Source: Sphingobium sp. EP60837 (GTDB lineage Bacteria > Pseudomonadota > Alphaproteobacteria > Sphingomonadales > Sphingomonadaceae). Taken from it: a DNA stretch of 64,000 bases. The position numbers and the translations under genes are program-made. A model generated the notes under the pieces. The model searched no databases and was not told the DNA's origin. It was given only the letters and a program-made list of their open reading frames with translations. Within the stretch, counting starts at the first letter, position 1; the number at the start of each line of letters is the position of its first letter. The stretch lies in the NCBI RefSeq assembly GCF_001658005.1, contig NZ_CP015987.1, forward strand, positions 310,001 through 374,000, given 5' to 3'. Below are positions 26,730 to 35,325 of this stretch, in pieces.

Positions 26730-28436
26730 ATGACGTCTTCGGAACATGACGGGCAGCCAAGCCGCGCTGGCGGCTGCGCCAGAGAACGTCCGTGGCTGGG
26801 ATGCTATCCCGACAATCTCCCGGCCACTTTATCTCCGGGCCATGGCGACATGCTCTCGATGTTCCAAAGCGCAGTGGCTGGATCATCCGACCAGGAGGCG
26901 ATCCGTTATTTCGACGCTTCGCTGAGCTACGGGGAACTCGATATACTCAGCGGTGCCTTTGCTACGTGGCTCGCGGAGGTGGGAGTGCAGCGTGGCGCGC
27001 GGGTAGGGATCATTCTTCAAAATGTCCCACATCTGATCATCGCTATTCTCGCCGCATGGAAGCTGGGTGCAATTCCGGTTCCAGGAAACCCGATGTACAC
27101 TTCGAGTGAACTGACCCGTATGTTCGCCGACTATACTCCCGGCGCGTTGATCTGTCACGGAGAGCATCTGGCGACCGTCAGTCGTGCCCTCGACGATGCC
27201 GGACTTAGTTCCGTCCCTGTTGCCCACGCCTCGGCATATGATTGGCAGAGCCAGGACGACCAGCGGGTTTTGCCTCGACGCCCGATCGCACAGGATTCAC
27301 CAGATCGGGCGGATATGTTCGGCATCTGCGTTGAACGCCGAGGCGAGCGGCCCGTTGTGGAAGCGGCCAGAGGCGAGGACATCGGGCTGATACTCTACAC
27401 TTCGGGCACGACTGGCGTTCCGAAGGGCGCTTTGATCAGCCATGGGAGCTTGGCCTTCAATTCTTTTACCAGCGCCTTGTGGATGGGCATCGACCCGGGC
27501 AGCCGCATATTGGGGCTTGCTCCGCTCTTCCACATCACCGGTTTCGTGCTGCATATGGGGGTGGCCTTTGCGACCAGTTGCTCGCTTGCGCTTCATTATC
27601 GGTTCGACGCCGCAGCCGTGCTGGATGTTATCCGCATTTATAGCCCCACATTCACGATAGGCGCCATCACTGCCTTCAACGCCCTGATGAACACCAAAGA
27701 TGTGGATCGAGAGGATTTCGCCAGTTTCAAAAACGTCTTCTCTGGCGGCGCCCCCATTGCCCCGGCGTTGCGAGACGCTGTACGGGATCGACTGGGCGTT
27801 ACGCTTCAGCCGGTTTACGGCATGACCGAGTCCACGGCCCCGACGCACATAGCGCCGATCGGAGTGGACGTACCTTTGGATCCGGACACCGGAGCGTTGG
27901 CGGTAGGCCTGCCAATCTCGTCTACCGAGGCGATGATCGCCGGCCCCGATGGCAAGCCGCTCTCGCCAGGAAATCCGGGTGAAATCTGGATGCGCGGCCC
28001 GCAGATGATGCAGTGCTATTGGAATAAGCCGGCAGAATCTGCGGAAACGATGAAAGGAGGATGGCTTCGCTCGGGAGACATCGGCGTAATGGACCAGCGC
28101 GGCTGGTTTTATGTTGTCGATCGCCAGAAAGACATGATCAACGCTTCGGGCTTCAAGGTTTGGCCGCGGGAGGTGGAGGATGTGCTTGTTGCGCATCCTG
28201 CCGTGAAAGAGGCCGCGGTTATTGGCGTTCCCGACCACTACCGGGGCGAAACTGTCCGTGCCTATATCTCCTTGAAGCAAGCCGCTGCGGTAGAGGCATC
28301 GGTGCTCATTCAACATTGTCGAGACGAGTTGGCGGCGTACAAGGTGCCGAAATCCATCATCATACTTGAGGAACTTCCCAAGACGCCGACCGGAAAGATC
28401 CAGCGGGCTGCGCTCAGGGCCGAGGCGCGTAAATAA
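26730..28436 (+). CDS. Acyl-CoA synthetase (class I adenylate-forming ligase)
   Basis: A 568-residue ANL-superfamily ligase. P-loop 'LILYTSGTTGVPKGALISHG', A5 'PVYGMTESTAPTH', A8 'GWLRSGDIGVMDQRGWFYVVDR', and the catalytic Lys near the end in 'PKTPTGKIQRAALR' are all present. It activates a carboxylic acid with ATP and joins it to CoA. A 40-residue N-terminal extension precedes the domain. It ends the BVMO operon, 23 bp after the last SnoaL gene. In a bile-acid- or terpenoid-acid-like pathway it would prepare the side-chain or ring-opened acid for beta-oxidation. Confidence 0.9.
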   Translation: MTSSEHDGQPSRAGGCARERPWLGCYPDNLPATLSPGHGDMLSMFQSAVAGSSDQEAIRYFDASLSYGELDILSGAFATWLAEVGVQRGARVGIILQNVPHLIIAILAAWKLGAIPVPGNPMYTSSELTRMFADYTPGALICHGEHLATVSRALDDAGLSSVPVAHASAYDWQSQDDQRVLPRRPIAQDSPDRADMFGICVERRGERPVVEAARGEDIGLILYTSGTTGVPKGALISHGSLAFNSFTSALWMGIDPGSRILGLAPLFHITGFVLHMGVAFATSCSLALHYRFDAAAVLDVIRIYSPTFTIGAITAFNALMNTKDVDREDFASFKNVFSGGAPIAPALRDAVRDRLGVTLQPVYGMTESTAPTHIAPIGVDVPLDPDTGALAVGLPISSTEAMIAGPDGKPLSPGNPGEIWMRGPQMMQCYWNKPAESAETMKGGWLRSGDIGVMDQRGWFYVVDRQKDMINASGFKVWPREVEDVLVAHPAVKEAAVIGVPDHYRGETVRAYISLKQAAAVEASVLIQHCRDELAAYKVPKSIIILEELPKTPTGKIQRAALRAEARK

Positions 28437-28678
28437 TAGCCGCACATAGTTTCGCTCCCGTGGCGTAGCGCTCCTTGCAAAGCGAGCCGATCTCGCGTCG
28501 ATCGTCTGTCGCCATACGCTTGCCCCGCATTGGCTGAACGATCGGGCATGCACCCCCTGGGCCGACGCCATCGGTCACATCACGGCGGCTCCTGAAATAC
28601 ACCAGCGTCCCGCTCGACTGGAAAATTCAGCGCAAGGCGCTCGGCTTTTAACCTCTCTCAAAAACTTTGGACCACCTG

Positions 28679-28708
28679 AAAAGGCCTCGGGAGACGCGGG
28701 GCCTTTTT
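28679..28708 (+). terminator. Rho-independent terminator
   Basis: AAAAGGCC and GGCCTTTTT form the arms of a hairpin with a G-rich loop and a following T-run, about 240 bp after the acyl-CoA ligase. It is the nearest good terminator to the BVMO operon; no gene is visible in the 240 bp. Confidence 0.65.
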
Positions 28709-28840
28709 GTGGGATTTGCGCGGAAATGCACGTCTCTGCGGTCCGCAATTTCACAGCAAAACGTGAAAGCGCGCGGAACCGCGCTATTCTGGGCTTGGTC
28801 CCGAGAGCCGGGGGAACGTGCCTCGTCATGTCGGAATGTG

Positions 28841-28941
28841 TGGCTGGGGGGCAGGATACGAACCTGCGCAGGGCGGCATCAAAAAGCCGCTAAAACGGGT
28901 CGGACACATGGCCGCACCAACCAGCTGAGCAAAGTCTCCAA
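28841..28941 (-). pseudogene. tRNA-Gln-like remnant with a second tRNA-like 5' piece
   Basis: On the minus strand 28890-28841 reads as the 3' half of tRNA-Gln(UUG): anticodon stem GCGGC/GCCGC, a T-arm GCAGG-TTCGTAT-CCTGC, then an acceptor strand and G-CCA. Defects are an 8-nt anticodon loop (TTTTTGAT), T instead of A58 in the T-loop and a 6-nt acceptor strand. Upstream, 28930-28914 looks like a D-arm of another tRNA (GCTCAGCTGGTTGGTGC). The whole does not fold as one tRNA. It could be a scar of integration at a tRNA gene next to the catabolic island. No other gene is visible in 28437-29240. Confidence 0.4.
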
Positions 28942-29240
28942 ACCCTTGCCAACGGAGAGCCGTCCACACAGGGTCGAACTGGTTGGTAAGCGATACTTAT
29001 GAACGAGCAAAACCATCGCGAAAGAGGTAAGCACGCGCGGACGTGATGCTTGCGCTAAGCAGGACTTTCCAGCGATGCTTCGAGCCAAAAGGCCGGCACG
29101 GCGACTTAATGGAGGTCATGGATCACGAGACGAGGCGGCGCACATTCATTGCGCCCGCGGGCGCTTTGGCGGCTTGCCCGCAATCAGCTGCAGCGGCGAT
29201 TTGGATCGGCGGCAAACTTCAAGGCTGGCCGATAGGTCAT

Positions 29241-30890
29241 TCAGGGAAAAAGCCCGCGCAGATGATTGGCCGCGCCGACCCGGCTCAAGGCCTCGATCAT
29301 GGCAGCGGTTCGCAGATCGACCTTTTCCGCCTGGGCGCGGCGTTGCGTACGGGACAGGGCGTCGGTCAATATCTCGCGCATGCGGTTGTTGATCTCTTCA
29401 AGCGGCCAGGTAAGGTTCTGCAGGCCCTGCACCCATTCGAAATAGGACACGACGACCCCCCCGGCATTGGTCAATATGTCTGGGAGCACGATGATCCCGC
29501 GCGCATCCAGCATGTCGTCCGCCTCCAAGGTCGTGGGGCCGTTGGCCCCTTCGGCCAGGATCTTGCAATTGATCCGTGACGAGTTTTCCGCGGTTATCTG
29601 GTTCTGCAGGGCGCAGGGCGCGAGGATGTCGCACTGCAATTCCAGCAGGTCGCGGCTGGGGATGATCTCTCCAAAGGGACAGCCGAAGAGCTGGCGATGC
29701 TGGCGGACATAGTCCTTCAGCTTGTCGATCGGTAGGCCGCCAGGATTGTGCAGTGCGACGCTAACATCGCTGATCCCGATGATCTTGGCACCGGCCTCGG
29801 CCAAGAAAGTGGCCGCATGCATGCCGACATTGCCAAAGCCCTGGACCACGGCGGTGGCGCGATTGAGGTCGAGGCCGATCTGCCGGCAGGTTTCGCTCAC
29901 CAGATAGGCAAGGCCCCGCCCGGTCGCCTCATTACGGCCCAGCGACCCGCCAAGAACCACCGGTTTTCCTGTCACCACCGAGGGGACCGAATAGCCGACA
30001 TGTTCGCTATAGGTGTCCATGATCCAGGCCATGACCTGCGCGTCTGTCCCCATGTCGGGCGCTGGGATATCTTTTTCGGGACCGATCATGCCGATGAATT
30101 CCGATGTATAGCGCCGGGTGAGCCGTTCCAGTTCATCCTTGCTAAGGGCGGTGGGATCGACCCGCACCCCGCCCTTGGCGCCGCCGAAGGGCAGTTTCGC
30201 CAGTGCGCATTTCCAGGTCATCCACATCGACAGCGCCGCCACCTCGCCCAGGCTAACGTCGGGATGGTAGCGAAGCCCCCCTTTGGTCGGCCCCATCGTC
30301 AGCACATGCTGCACCCGATAAGCAAAGACGGTTTCCACCTGATCGGTCCCATCGCGCTTGAATGGCAGGGCGCAAATCTGCGTCCGTTCCGGAAAGAGCA
30401 GGCGTTGCCGGATATTGGGATCGAGCCCGGTGATATAGGCGGCTTTGAGGAACTGCTGCTGGGCGAGGTGGAGCATCGAGGATGACCATTCCGCCCCGCG
30501 CGCATGGGTCCGCTCGATCGCATAATGGATCGATCGCGTCAGCGACGCACTGCTGATGCCGTCCTTGAGCAGATAATCCTCCGCCCCGCCCTCGACCGCC
30601 TTGCTGGCGAGGCCGACATCGTCCATCGCACTCTGTACGATGATGGGAGTGTGCATGTCATGCGCGCGCAACCGATAAAATGTGTCCAGCGCCGCGCTAT
30701 CGGGCAGCATGAGGTCGAGCAGCACGACATCGATGCCGCCCACCGCCAGCCGCTCGATCGCGCTTTCCAGCGTGCTTGCCACGGCCACTTCGAAATGCTG
30801 ATGCTCCGATTTAGCAAGCAGCTTCTGGATCAGGCGGGAGTAGACCGGATTATCCTCGACTAGCAGGACGGTGATGCGTTGGTTGGCCAT
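29241..30890 (-). CDS. Response-regulator receiver domain fused to glutamate dehydrogenase
   Basis: A 549-residue two-domain protein. Residues 5-125 are a complete CheY-type receiver: acidic E12/D13, phospho-acceptor D59 ('VVLLDLMLPD'), S87 and K109. After a linker, about 150-549 are an NAD(P)-glutamate (Glu/Leu/Phe/Val) dehydrogenase: 'GPTKGGLRYHP', catalytic Lys239 in 'LPFGGAKGGVRVDP', Asp279 in 'PAPDMGTDAQVMAW', and Rossmann 'VQGFGNVGMHAA'. Both halves look active. The enzyme interconverts glutamate with 2-oxoglutarate and ammonia, so phosphorylation could tune nitrogen/carbon flux directly rather than transcription. It begins 16 bp after the HPt gene and ends a four-gene phosphorelay operon. 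I know of no characterised protein of this build. Confidence 0.92.
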   Translation of the reverse strand: MANQRITVLLVEDNPVYSRLIQKLLAKSEHQHFEVAVASTLESAIERLAVGGIDVVLLDLMLPDSAALDTFYRLRAHDMHTPIIVQSAMDDVGLASKAVEGGAEDYLLKDGISSASLTRSIHYAIERTHARGAEWSSSMLHLAQQQFLKAAYITGLDPNIRQRLLFPERTQICALPFKRDGTDQVETVFAYRVQHVLTMGPTKGGLRYHPDVSLGEVAALSMWMTWKCALAKLPFGGAKGGVRVDPTALSKDELERLTRRYTSEFIGMIGPEKDIPAPDMGTDAQVMAWIMDTYSEHVGYSVPSVVTGKPVVLGGSLGRNEATGRGLAYLVSETCRQIGLDLNRATAVVQGFGNVGMHAATFLAEAGAKIIGISDVSVALHNPGGLPIDKLKDYVRQHRQLFGCPFGEIIPSRDLLELQCDILAPCALQNQITAENSSRINCKILAEGANGPTTLEADDMLDARGIIVLPDILTNAGGVVVSYFEWVQGLQNLTWPLEEINNRMREILTDALSRTQRRAQAEKVDLRTAAMIEALSRVGAANHLRGLFP

Positions 30891-30906
30891 GACCTTTCAC
30901 CCTTGC

Positions 30907-31284
30907 TCATATATTATGTTCATTCCGGGCCTGGTCGGGTCTCTGGCCGCCGACCCTTTCCTTCAGCGCAGCGAGCAATCCGTCGATCTCGAACCGCAGG
31001 ATCGACCAGCCATCCGCCGCGTCCTTAAAATTGCCCTCCGCGCCCATGGCTTCGAGCCGGAAGGCGGCGTCGGTGGCGGCGGATGCGGCGAAGATATGGG
31101 CCGAACCCTTCAGGCTGTGCGCGGCGCGTTGCAGTTCGTGCGCGTCCTGGGCGTCGATCGCGGCGCGGACCTGCCGCATCATTTCGGGTCCTTCATCGAT
31201 GAAGACCCCCGCCAGCTCGATCAGCAACTCCTCGTCGCCATCGGCATTCTGGAGCGCCCTGGTCCAATCAAGAAGCGTGTTCAT
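30907..31284 (-). CDS. HPt (histidine phosphotransfer) protein
   Basis: A 125-residue helical protein with the HPt signature '[17 protein letters not shown]', phospho-acceptor His56. It would carry phosphate from the receiver domains of the hybrid kinase to Asp59 of the receiver-glutamate dehydrogenase next door. Its ATG overlaps the kinase stop (ATGA), showing translational coupling. No other output regulator is encoded in this operon, which strengthens the link with the GDH fusion. Confidence 0.9.
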   Translation of the reverse strand: MNTLLDWTRALQNADGDEELLIELAGVFIDEGPEMMRQVRAAIDAQDAHELQRAAHSLKGSAHIFAASAATDAAFRLEAMGAEGNFKDAADGWSILRFEIDGLLAALKERVGGQRPDQARNEHNI

Positions 31285-33998
31285 CCCGCCGGCCCTTCCT
31301 TGTTGTGAAATTTCGCGGCACCCGCGAACCGTCCTTCCACCACCGCGTAAAAGTCTTCAGCGCGGAGCGGCTTAGAGATGTAATCGTCCATGCCGGCCTC
31401 CAGGCAGCGTTCGCGGTCGCCGCGCATCGCATGCGCCGTCATGGCGATGATCGGCATGTGGTTGCCCGACGCGCTCTCCTGTTCGCGGATCGCCGCCGTA
31501 GCCTGGAACCCGTCCATTTCGGGCATCTGCACATCCATCAGCACCACGTCGAAATCGTCCTGCGCCAGCGCCTGGATCGCCTGCGCGCCATTGCCGACAA
31601 TCTTCACCCGATGCCCGCGCTTTTGGAGCAGCCGCAGCGCAAGGCGCTGGTTGACGGCATTGTCCTCGGCCACCAGCACATGGAGCGGGGTCTGGCGATC
31701 GGGCACTGGTTCGGGCGCATGGCTCTCCTCGGCCACCGTCACCTTCAGCACGGCAAAAATGGCTTCGAGCAATTCGGACTGGCGCACGGGCTTGAGCAGG
31801 AAGGAGGCAATGCCGACCGCCTTGGTACGGCGGGCCATTTCGTCCTTGCGCGCGGAGGAGAGCATGATCACCGCTGGCCGCTCCGCCTCCTCGTCACCAG
31901 CGATCTCGCGAGCAACTGCAAAGCCGTCCATACCGGGCATCATCATGTCGAGCAGCACCAGCCGGAAGGGGCGGCCGATCCCGGCGCCGTTTTTAAGCGC
32001 GGCAAGGGCCTTAGGGCCACTATCGACCGCGAGCGGCTTCATCCCCCAGCCGCGGATCATCTCGTCGAGGATGCGGCGGTTGGTGGCGTTGTCGTCCACC
32101 ACCAACACCGGCAATCCCAGCAGCGTGGGTTGTTCGACCGGCTGGCCGGTCGGCGCGGCGTCGGACAGAGCGAAGGGGATCGTGAAGTGGAAACGGCTGC
32201 CGCGCCCGACCTCACTGTCCAGATGCAGCTGCCCGCCCATCAGCTGGACAAGCTGTGCGGCGATGGTGAGGCCGAGGCCCGTGCCGCCATACCGGCGGGT
32301 GAAGGAGGAATCGGCCTGGGAGAAGGCCTGGAAGATCAGCTGCTGCTTGTCGGGCGGGATGCCGGGGCCAGTATCGCTCACCGCAACGCGGAGCAATGCT
32401 TCCTCATCGGTCTTCGCGCCGACCGCTATGTCGACGACGACCTCGCCCTGATCGGTGAAGCGCAGCGCATTGCCGACGAGGTTGATGATCACCTGCCGGA
32501 GCCGATAGGGGTCGCCCTCCAGCGCGTCGGGCACGTCAAGCGCGACATGGCAGGCGAGTTCGATGCCCTTCTCGGTCGCGCGGGCGGCGAAGGATTGCAG
32601 CGTGTCGGCCAGCTCATCGCGCAAATTGAACGAGACATGTTCGAGTTCGAGCCGGCCCGCCTCAATCTTGGAGAAATCGAGAATATCGTTGATGAGGTGG
32701 AGCAGCGCGTCTGCCGATTGGCTGACCATGTAGAGATATTCGCGCTGGGGAGCCGTCAGCGGCGTGTCGCCGAGCAGTTCGGCGGCCCCGATCACGCCGT
32801 TCATCGGCGTGCGAATCTCATGGCTCATATTGGCGAGGAACTGGCTTTTGGCCCGCGTCGCCTCTTCCGCCTTGTCCTTGGCGGCGCGCAGCTCGGCTTC
32901 GGATGTGACAAGCTGCATGGTCCGTTCTTCGAGCCGTGCGTTGAGGCCGCGCAATTCCGCCGTCCGCTGCGCTACGACCTGCTCGGTACGCGCCCGCTGA
33001 TTGGCGAGCGAGATAAGGTAGATCGTCAGGATGAGGGTCACGGCCAGACCGCCGGCGAGCGCGATGGTCGGCGTCGAGGTCAATCGCCTGGCGCCATAGG
33101 CGCTTGTGGCCGCACTGTAGATGGTGAAGACGCTGTCGCCGATCACGAGCGAACTGGAATGAAAAAGTTCGCCCGCCATTTCGGCGCCGGTGCCGGGGCG
33201 CCGTTTCCTGTCGCTGCCCGGCGACAGGATCGACAGTAGCACGCGCTGGGACGGCGGGGCGGCTGAATCGAGCAGATAAAGGTCGACTCCCTGGCGCGGC
33301 ATCAGATCGATGGCGCCCTGGATCAAATCTCCGACCCGCACCACCGCCACGACTAACCCTTTAAGATGTGCACGCCGCTGGTCGACAGTCATCTCCTCGA
33401 TCGCGCCGTCGAAGACGGGCGCGAACACCGCGATGCGCGGCGCGTCATCGGTCATCTGCAGCAATTTGACATGGGCGGCCGCGTTGATCTCCCCGCTGCT
33501 GCGCGCAGCCAGGATCGCCGCTTGCGCGAACGGGTCCGATCCCCAGTCAAAGCCGATGATATGGCCTGCGCTGCCGAGGGAGGGTTCCGCATAGAGGATG
33601 GGAAAATGTTCGGCGCGGCCGCCGCCGGGCACATAGGGCACCCACTGGACGGAATCGAGGCTCGAAAGCCCGGTTAGATAGACTCTCGCAAAGGCGCCGA
33701 ACTCATCCCGGCTGACATCGTCGGAGCCCTGATAGTAGGCCAGTAGCGCCTTGACGACGCTGGTTTCCGCCGCAAACTGCCGCTTGATCCCCTCGGCGCG
33801 CTGATCGGCTTCCAGCGTGAATTCGGTCTCGATCGACTGGCTCTGCTCCTGCGAGAGCCAGCGCCACGCGATGAAGGTGAGAGCCAGACTGGCGACGGCA
33901 ACAATGATCGCAAACCAATAACGCGTGCCGCCGATCGCCGGTTTAGGTTCGGCGGGAGTCATATCCTCCATCGAGGGAGGGTCGGAAAAGGGCATCAT
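31281..33998 (-). CDS. CHASE-domain hybrid histidine kinase with two receiver domains
   Basis: About 905 residues. In order: TM segment (about 27-46), periplasmic CHASE sensor (about 60-245; '[19 protein letters not shown]', '[11 protein letters not shown]'), second TM (about 309-332), coiled coil, HisKA with H393 in '[16 protein letters not shown]', HATPase ('[11 protein letters not shown]', 'DTGPGIP', '[10 protein letters not shown]'), receiver 1 (D684) and receiver 2 (D822). CHASE domains sense small periplasmic ligands. ATG 33998 overlaps the Sel1 gene's stop (ATGA) and has GGGAGGG just upstream; a second ATG follows directly. No HPt domain is fused; the separate HPt gene downstream supplies it. 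Confidence 0.93.
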   Translation of the reverse strand: MMPFSDPPSMEDMTPAEPKPAIGGTRYWFAIIVAVASLALTFIAWRWLSQEQSQSIETEFTLEADQRAEGIKRQFAAETSVVKALLAYYQGSDDVSRDEFGAFARVYLTGLSSLDSVQWVPYVPGGGRAEHFPILYAEPSLGSAGHIIGFDWGSDPFAQAAILAARSSGEINAAAHVKLLQMTDDAPRIAVFAPVFDGAIEEMTVDQRRAHLKGLVVAVVRVGDLIQGAIDLMPRQGVDLYLLDSAAPPSQRVLLSILSPGSDRKRRPGTGAEMAGELFHSSSLVIGDSVFTIYSAATSAYGARRLTSTPTIALAGGLAVTLILTIYLISLANQRARTEQVVAQRTAELRGLNARLEERTMQLVTSEAELRAAKDKAEEATRAKSQFLANMSHEIRTPMNGVIGAAELLGDTPLTAPQREYLYMVSQSADALLHLINDILDFSKIEAGRLELEHVSFNLRDELADTLQSFAARATEKGIELACHVALDVPDALEGDPYRLRQVIINLVGNALRFTDQGEVVVDIAVGAKTDEEALLRVAVSDTGPGIPPDKQQLIFQAFSQADSSFTRRYGGTGLGLTIAAQLVQLMGGQLHLDSEVGRGSRFHFTIPFALSDAAPTGQPVEQPTLLGLPVLVVDDNATNRRILDEMIRGWGMKPLAVDSGPKALAALKNGAGIGRPFRLVLLDMMMPGMDGFAVAREIAGDEEAERPAVIMLSSARKDEMARRTKAVGIASFLLKPVRQSELLEAIFAVLKVTVAEESHAPEPVPDRQTPLHVLVAEDNAVNQRLALRLLQKRGHRVKIVGNGAQAIQALAQDDFDVVLMDVQMPEMDGFQATAAIREQESASGNHMPIIAMTAHAMRGDRERCLEAGMDDYISKPLRAEDFYAVVEGRFAGAAKFHNKEGPAG

Positions 33999-34777
33999 GA
34001 GCGCCCTCCCTTGGCCGGGACAGCCTTCCACTCGCGCGCCTGGCGCTGCGCTTCGGCAATCTGGGTCGGCGTCATGCCCCTGGACAGGCGCCCGAGCGAC
34101 TGCGCCGCCCGTGTGCGGAGAGCCGTGGTGCGGGCGTAGGTCTGGCCCAGGAGGATCCACCTGTAAGCTGTTACCGCATCTTTGGGCACGCCCCGGCCAG
34201 TGCCGTAGAGAATGCCCAATTCAACCTGTGCGTCGGCATGGCCCTGTGTCGCAGCACGATCGAACCAATAGACCGCCTTAGGTTGATTTTTCGAGACGCC
34301 CCGGCCGATCGTGTAGAGGACGGCAAGGGTGAACTGGGCGGCGGCATGACCCTGCTCAGCCGCCCGGGTATACCAACGCGCGGCCTCCACCATATCCTGT
34401 TCGACCCCATATTCCCGCAGATAGATTTCGCCCAGATTATATTGGGCGTCCGCTATCCCCAGCGCGGCCGCCCGACGAAACCATTTTATCGCTTCCCTAT
34501 AGTCCCGGCTCGCACCCTGCCCGCGAAGATACATGCGGCCAAGGCTGTTCTGGGCGCGCGCGTCGCCCTGATCCGCTAGGGAGCGATAGAGGCGCATGGC
34601 ATTTCCATAGTCGCCGCGCTTAAAGGCCGCGGCGGCATCCTCGAATGGCCCCGCCAGACATGGCGCCGAGAGCAGCAGCAGGCTCAGAAAAAGGGTTCGC
34701 CGGAGACAAAGGGAGAGCGGATTGGCAAGCATGCCATCGCTCGGCGTTGGATGCCGCAACGTGCTCGGGCCCTTCAT
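33995..34777 (-). CDS. Secreted Sel1-repeat (TPR-like) protein
   Basis: A 260-residue protein with a signal peptide ('[15 protein letters not shown]') and about five Sel1-like repeats of 36 residues, such as '[20 protein letters not shown]', '[19 protein letters not shown]' and '[20 protein letters not shown]'. Sel1 solenoids mediate protein-protein contacts, and in bacteria often adjust signalling. GGAGAGG precedes ATG 34777. It is the first gene of the operon and overlaps the kinase start, so a periplasmic partner of the CHASE sensor is a reasonable inference. Confidence 0.88.
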   Translation of the reverse strand: MKGPSTLRHPTPSDGMLANPLSLCLRRTLFLSLLLLSAPCLAGPFEDAAAAFKRGDYGNAMRLYRSLADQGDARAQNSLGRMYLRGQGASRDYREAIKWFRRAAALGIADAQYNLGEIYLREYGVEQDMVEAARWYTRAAEQGHAAAQFTLAVLYTIGRGVSKNQPKAVYWFDRAATQGHADAQVELGILYGTGRGVPKDAVTAYRWILLGQTYARTTALRTRAAQSLGRLSRGMTPTQIAEAQRQAREWKAVPAKGGRS

Positions 34778-35325
34778 GCCGATACCTCTCCGGCAGATCG
34801 TGCCGGATCGAGTCCTATTTGACGGGCAAATCCCATCTTAACCTAGATGGGGCTGGAAGGCGTGACTTTTTGTAAAGCCGGATGGACGGGCCTGAAACTT
34901 CTCGCCGAGATGCCGTTTAGCTTTCGCCGCGAACCTGGCGAGCCGACTCCCCCGCCCCTATGGCCCAATTGCGGCAACAAGCATGTGAGTCACCGTGTTA
35001 GTGATGCGAGGTCTCACGCTGAGCGTGCGTAAAACTTTCGTTGCGTGAGGGGATAGGGCGCATCGCGCCCATTCAGGTTGGCCGGTCCCTGGAACTAACC
35101 ATGCTGTGATCGTGCCACTCTTCCGCGATCGACGCGCCTTCTCGGGCGCAACACGCATATTGCGGCGGCAAATCGTGCCGTGAAACCGGCGATATGAGTA
35201 TATGGGTCGTTGGGGACTAAGAAAAATCAGCGATAATCAATAGGATAGACTCACACACCACCCGCTGGTGAAAGGAGGAAACGACAAAACAGTCAATCTC
35301 CAAAGAGGACAACAGGTGTCGCCTC
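34778..35325. other. Divergent intergenic region
   Basis: About 550 bp between the phosphorelay operon and the GH16 gene, which are transcribed away from each other. It must contain both promoters. Short open frames here show no family features. I see no convincing palindrome or RNA structure. Confidence 0.4.

Noticed and set aside
28841..28941. Functional tRNA gene or tmRNA piece
   Set aside because: Anticodon loop of 8 nt, defective T-loop, short acceptor strand and unmatched 5' half; tmRNA domains are not present.
29118..29240. Short TAT-signal-like frame 'HETRRRTFIAPAGALAAC' on the plus strand
   Set aside because: Runs into the antisense of the GDH gene with no domain after it; at most a signal-peptide relic.
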